Position numbers and translations under genes: made by a program. The notes beneath the pieces are model-generated. The model was not told the origin of the DNA. It saw only the letters and a program-made list of their open reading frames with translations, and did no database searches. A DNA stretch of 64,000 nucleotides from an alpha proteobacterium BAL199 (lineage in GTDB: Bacteria > Pseudomonadota > Alphaproteobacteria > Thalassobaculales > Thalassobaculaceae), in contig ABHC01000009.1 of the NCBI GenBank assembly GCA_000171835.1, positions 151,305-215,304 of the forward strand, in the 5' to 3' direction. Below are positions 60,564 to 64,000 of this stretch, one piece after another. Each line of letters opens with the position of its first letter. Position 1 is the first letter of the stretch.

Positions 60564-61712
60564 GTGGATAAAATCCGACATTAGAATCCCGCTCAGGATT
60601 CCCGCGGGTTCGGTGGCGTGCGAGTCTGGGGCATGCGCACCGGGATCAGCTTCACCGTCAGTACCGCCGATCGCGCCCGCCTGGAGGCGATCGTGGCGGA
60701 CCGCAACAGCCCGCAAAAGCACGTCTGGCGCTGCCGGATCGTGCTGCTCACCGCCGCGGGCCTGGGCACCAACGCGATCATGCGCGAGGCCGGGGTCGCC
60801 AAGACGGCGGTCTGGCGCTGGCAGGAGCGCTTCGCCGCCGAAGGCGTGGACGGGCTGCTGCGGGACAAGACGCGCCCGTCGCGGATCCCGCCGCTGGACC
60901 CCTCGGTGGCCGAGCGCGTCGTCGCCCTGACCCTGACCGATCCGCCCGGCGAGACGACCCACTGGACCGCCGCAACGATGGCGGCACAGACCGGCATCTC
61001 GGTTAGTTCGGTGCAGCGGATCTGGCGTGCTCACGGTTTGGCCCCGCATCGGATCCGGCAGTTCAAGCTCTCGAACGACCCGGAGTTCGTGACCAAGCTG
61101 CGCGACGTGGTCGGGCTCTATGTCGACCCGCCGGCCCACGCCATCGTGCTCAGCGTCGACGAGAAGAGCCAGATCCAGGCGCTCGACCGCACCCAGCCCG
61201 GCCTGCCGCTGAAGAAGGGCCGCGCCGGCACCATGACCCACGACTACAAGCGCCATGGCACCACCACCTTGTTCGCTGCCCTCAACGTGCTCGACGGCAC
61301 CGTCATCGGCCGCAACATGCAGCGTCACCGCCACCAGGAGTTCATCCGCTTCCTCAACCACATCGAGGCCCAGGTTCCGGCCGGCAAGGTGATCCACGCC
61401 GTCCTCGACAACTACGCCGCCCACAAGCACCCCAAGGTCCGCGCCTGGCTGCACCGCCATCCCCGCTGGACCTTCCACTTCGTGCCGACCTCATGTTCCT
61501 GGCTCAACGCCGTCGAAGGCTTCTTCGCCAGGCTCGCCAAGCGCCGCCTCAAGCGCGGCGTCTTCCGCTCTGTCGCCGACCTCCAGGCCGCCATCAACCG
61601 CTTCCTCGACGAGCACAACGCCTCAGATCCGAAGCCCTTCAACTGGACAGCCGATCCCGACAAAATCATCGCCGCCGTCAGGCGTGGGCACCAAGTGTTG
61701 GATTCTATCCAC
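60564..61712 (+). mobile_element. IS630-family insertion sequence, copy 3 (1149 bp)
   Basis: Same ends and CTAG/TA target pattern as copies 1 and 2 (TA at 60562-60563 and 61713-61714). It lies 56 bases before the gene at 61769, whose own ribosome site is preserved. Confidence 0.95.
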
Positions 61713-61715
61713 TAG
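60618..61715 (+). CDS. IS630-family transposase (copy 3)
   Basis: Differs from copies 1 and 2 by one residue, His for Asn in RWTFHFVPTSCS, just before the catalytic Glu segment. The stop TAG is again formed by target DNA. Confidence 0.95.
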   Translation: MRVWGMRTGISFTVSTADRARLEAIVADRNSPQKHVWRCRIVLLTAAGLGTNAIMREAGVAKTAVWRWQERFAAEGVDGLLRDKTRPSRIPPLDPSVAERVVALTLTDPPGETTHWTAATMAAQTGISVSSVQRIWRAHGLAPHRIRQFKLSNDPEFVTKLRDVVGLYVDPPAHAIVLSVDEKSQIQALDRTQPGLPLKKGRAGTMTHDYKRHGTTTLFAALNVLDGTVIGRNMQRHRHQEFIRFLNHIEAQVPAGKVIHAVLDNYAAHKHPKVRAWLHRHPRWTFHFVPTSCSWLNAVEGFFARLAKRRLKRGVFRSVADLQAAINRFLDEHNASDPKPFNWTADPDKIIAAVRRGHQVLDSIH

Positions 61716-61768
61716 GTATAAATCCGCCCGAGCCCTGGCGGACTTGCTACTCACCTGGAGGTTTTCCA

Positions 61769-62398
61769 ATGTCGACACCAAATTTCATTGCAATCACGGC
61801 CGCCACTTGCCCTGCAGCAAGCAAGTCAGCTGCTTTGGAGGATATGGGACATTTTGCTCAAGACTGCCGACAAAATGGTGCGGTTCGCGTCACCTATGGC
61901 AGCGTGATTTCAGGCCGCTATCCCGGGGCTTTGGTATTCGTTCAGTTCTTCGATGACCTGCAAGGATTTGAGGGCGTTATGAACATGATCCCGCAATCCT
62001 CCGCATATTCGCGTATGGTCAACGATCATGCTGTAGCGCCCTTTTCTAGAAATGTATTTCGGGGAAAACCGATCGAGTTCGAGCCAAAGCTTGAACCCAC
62101 GCCAAAGTATCTCATGTTGACGAGGGCCCATCGGCGGTCCTTGGAAGAGGCCGCGATGTTGGATTTGCTCAACAAGACCGCGCCCGTGTTCAAATCATCA
62201 GGCGCACAAACCATGCGCATGGGACAAACATTCACCGGCTCGGATCTCGGAAGTTACATGCTGGGCGTAACCTATCCTGACATGTCGGCGATTGAGAGAA
62301 CCTACGACGCTTTGGCGGCCAGTCCTGAATTTGGGCAGCTGATGAACGGTCTCGAAATCGACATGCGTTCAATCACGAAAATTGCTGGCATCCTGTAG
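61769..62398 (+). CDS. Uncharacterised protein with two ferredoxin-like (dimeric alpha-beta barrel type) halves
   Basis: 209 residues from ATG 61769, with TGGAGG seven bases upstream. Two halves look similar in layout. The first (FIAITAATCPAASKSAALEDMGHFAQDCRQNGAVRVTYGSVISGRYPGALVFVQFFDDLQGFEGVMN) and the second (YLMLTRAHRRSLEEAAMLDLLNKTAPVFKSSGAQTMRMGQTFTGSDLGSYMLGVTYPDMSAIERTYDAL) each suggest strand-helix-strand order. This resembles NIPSNAP/DUF6854-like folds, but no firm family is claimed. Followed 35 bases later by a MAPEG gene, probably co-transcribed. Confidence 0.65.
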   Translation: MSTPNFIAITAATCPAASKSAALEDMGHFAQDCRQNGAVRVTYGSVISGRYPGALVFVQFFDDLQGFEGVMNMIPQSSAYSRMVNDHAVAPFSRNVFRGKPIEFEPKLEPTPKYLMLTRAHRRSLEEAAMLDLLNKTAPVFKSSGAQTMRMGQTFTGSDLGSYMLGVTYPDMSAIERTYDALAASPEFGQLMNGLEIDMRSITKIAGIL

Positions 62399-62433
62399 GC
62401 ACTTACGAAACTAACCGAGTGGAGGACGACCAT

Positions 62434-62738
62434 ATGCAAGACTTTATGCTTTATCTGGCATTTTACGGGTTGATTGTCGTTATTGTAATCTTGGCGCAAG
62501 TCTTGGTAGCGGCCCAGCAGGTCGGGCTATCGACGCTTGCCGGCAATCGAGAAGATCTCGTTCTGACAGGCCTTGCTGGGCGAATGGAACGCGCCGCGAA
62601 TAACTCGCTGCTTGCGCTCGCTTTGGTAGCACCTGCAGTTTTGATGACCCACCTGTATGATGCCGCCCACAATTGGACTGATCAGGTGATGCTGACGTTT
62701 CTGCTCTCTAGAATTGCGGCTCTTTTGAATTTCGAGTG
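62434..62738 (+). pseudogene. MAPEG-family membrane protein, 3' end cut by ISL3-family element
   Basis: About 101 residues from ATG 62434 (GGAGGA seven bases upstream). Features are a first helix YLAFYGLIVVIVILAQVLVAA, the family box LAGNREDLVLTGLAGRMERAANNSLLALALVAPAVLMTHLY, and the start of a third helix LTFLLSRIAALLNF. The fourth helix is replaced by the ISL3 end. MAPEG proteins include membrane glutathione S-transferase-like and uncharacterised members; the class here is unclear. Confidence 0.8.
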
Positions 62739-64000
62739 GGCTATGCGGCCTGCGGGTTGATCCGGGTGAAGTCGAGTTTTCCGGCGATGAGGAAGAGTAC
62801 GGTGCGCATGGTGGCGAACCGGGTGTAGCCGCGGGCCTTGCGTTTGGCGGCCTGAAACAGGCCATTGAGCGCCTCGATGAAGCCGTTGGTCTGGCGGGTC
62901 TGGGTCCAGGCGACGATGCCGTCGAAGTGCCTACGGATCATCCTGGCGACGTCTTTCATCGGCTCGACCTTGGAACGCAGGACGTTGGTGCACCACTGCT
63001 TGAGCATGGCGGAGACGACGTTGATCTGCTTGCGCTCGAGGATGTCGCGCAAATTCTCACGGTAGAGCCAGGCGCGCGGCGTGCGTTTGGTGGCGACCTG
63101 AGCGATCAACGCGTCAAGGTCGGCCCGGCCCTCGTCAGTCAGCCGGTCGCGGTCTTTGAGCAGCTTCCAGCGCAGCCCCTTGAGGCTCGGATCGGTTCGC
63201 TGCTCGATGCGCCTGGTCTGATCGACGGCGGCGGACGCATGGGCGACGACGTGGAATTTGTCGAAGGTGATGCGCGCGTTGGGCAACTGCCTGGCCACGC
63301 CCTTGATGAAGGCCGGCGACATGTCGATGCTCACCGAGCGGACCTGCTCGGGCATGGCTTTGTGCTCGGCCAGGTATTCGGCGAAGTGGGTGATGGTTTT
63401 GGCGTCCTTGCCTTCGGTGACGAACACCACCTTGCGCTCATCCATATCGGCGGCGATGGTCAGGTAGTTGTGGCCGCGCCGGCAGGAGGTCTCGTCGATC
63501 GCCACCGCCGTCACCGTCGACAGATCGGCCTCGGCCAGGGCGAGATCGACATAGCGCGAACAGATCGCATGGACGCGATGCCAGGACAGGCCGACCAGCT
63601 TGGCCACGGCGGCAAAGGTCATCTGCCGGGCCATGGCCAGCACCAGCGCCTCGAACAGCAGGGTGAAGCCGGCGAGCTTGCCGAACCACTCGGGCTCGAC
63701 CTGCACGACCCGCCCGTCGGGCAGCTTCACGCGAGGCGTTCTGACCTCCAGGAAGCATTCGTGCTGGAAGAAGTTCAGATGCCGCAGGCGCTTGATCTGG
63801 GTGTCATGCACCGGATGCACGCCTGCCGCACCGGCCGCCGGAAACCGTGTCCCGGCGACGAAATCGACACCGATCGTCAGGGTCTTCTCGGCCGCGTCGA
63901 AGTCGACGCCGTTGACGTACCACGGCTCGGCAATGCCCAAGGCCACCTCGAAGAGTTGGTTCTGCATGCCCCGCACTCGCCTCCAGAGCCCCACCTGCAC
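62739..64000 (-). mobile_element. ISL3-family insertion sequence (left part, continues past window)
   Basis: The boundary near 62739 is inferred from where the MAPEG frame stops making sense and the transposase stop codon appears. The other end is outside the window, so the inverted repeats and 8-bp duplication typical of the family could not be checked. Confidence 0.8.
62741..63967 (-). CDS. ISL3-family transposase
   Basis: 408 residues from ATG 63967. An N-terminal zinc-ribbon-like region is followed by FTLLFEALVLAMARQMTFAAVAKLVGLSWHRVHAICSRYVDLAL (helix-turn-helix). The DDE domain has Asp in TAVAIDETSCRRGHNYLTIAAD, Asp in VRSVSIDMSPAFIKGVARQLPNARITFDKFHVVAHA and Glu in QTNGFIEALNGLFQAAKRKARGY. 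The length and DxSxx...DKFHV pattern are ISL3-type. It appears intact. An upstream in-frame extension to 64000 is not needed. Confidence 0.93.
   Translation of the reverse strand: MQNQLFEVALGIAEPWYVNGVDFDAAEKTLTIGVDFVAGTRFPAAGAAGVHPVHDTQIKRLRHLNFFQHECFLEVRTPRVKLPDGRVVQVEPEWFGKLAGFTLLFEALVLAMARQMTFAAVAKLVGLSWHRVHAICSRYVDLALAEADLSTVTAVAIDETSCRRGHNYLTIAADMDERKVVFVTEGKDAKTITHFAEYLAEHKAMPEQVRSVSIDMSPAFIKGVARQLPNARITFDKFHVVAHASAAVDQTRRIEQRTDPSLKGLRWKLLKDRDRLTDEGRADLDALIAQVATKRTPRAWLYRENLRDILERKQINVVSAMLKQWCTNVLRSKVEPMKDVARMIRRHFDGIVAWTQTRQTNGFIEALNGLFQAAKRKARGYTRFATMRTVLFLIAGKLDFTRINPQAA

Overview
The window is about 65% G+C and its core genes (tandem-riboswitch gcvTHP, ispH-thrB-rnhA, tctCBA, yqgE, mscL) look like a free-living alphaproteobacterium, most likely Rhodospirillales-like. 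That placement is an inference from gene content and order, not from a marker gene. What stands out is the density of insertion sequences. One 816-bp IS6-family element is present in six complete copies plus one truncated copy. One 1149-bp IS630-family element is present three times. An ISL3-family element runs to the right edge. Decayed IS3, IS30, IS256 and second-type IS6 remnants lie between them. No tRNA, rRNA or CRISPR array was seen.

Layout. 0-4.6 kb: mtgA, an SDR, a class V aminotransferase and a PAS sensor kinase cut at its phospho-acceptor His box by IS6 copy A. 5.4-9.1 kb: a mosaic of broken pieces (ABC ATPase tail, RND pump tail, IS3 remnant) with a methyltransferase and a formyltransferase/DUF3489 chimera. 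9.1-11.9 kb: a head-to-tail full plus truncated IS6 pair that has beheaded a dihydroxyacetone kinase. 12.4-25.6 kb: an intact catabolic locus. It holds an Asp/Glu-racemase-superfamily enzyme, an old-yellow-type FMN/4Fe-4S/FAD oxidoreductase, a LysR regulator, a TctCBA uptake system, a class IV aminotransferase, HyuB, HyuA and a ThDP enzyme. 26-29.5 kb: yaeQ, IS630 and IS6. 29.7-46.2 kb: well-ordered core genes, from mscL to the glycine cleavage operon and a DsrE-like protein. 46.4-51.3 kb: a segment inverted by IS6. 51.3-56.1 kb: a gene start stub, IS630, a conserved unknown, tam and a pentapeptide-repeat protein. 56.1-64 kb: accessory DNA with nested IS3/IS30/IS6, a Tat-exported carbonic anhydrase, an IS256 wreck, a third IS630, a small unknown-plus-MAPEG pair and ISL3.

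Two results matter most. First, IS6 copies E and F carry the same 8-bp target duplication in inverted form (ggcgcacc outside E, ggtgcgcc inside F). Rejoining the sequence there restores a 346-codon C45-family acyltransferase/hydrolase gene in frame, as the last gene of a hydrolase-rraA-cytochrome c-C45 operon. This is direct evidence of an intramolecular replicative-transposition inversion. Second, the 12.4-25.6 kb locus reads as a self-contained uptake and degradation route for an unknown carboxylate or cyclic amide. Its racemase-superfamily member appears to keep only the first of the two usual catalytic cysteine positions.
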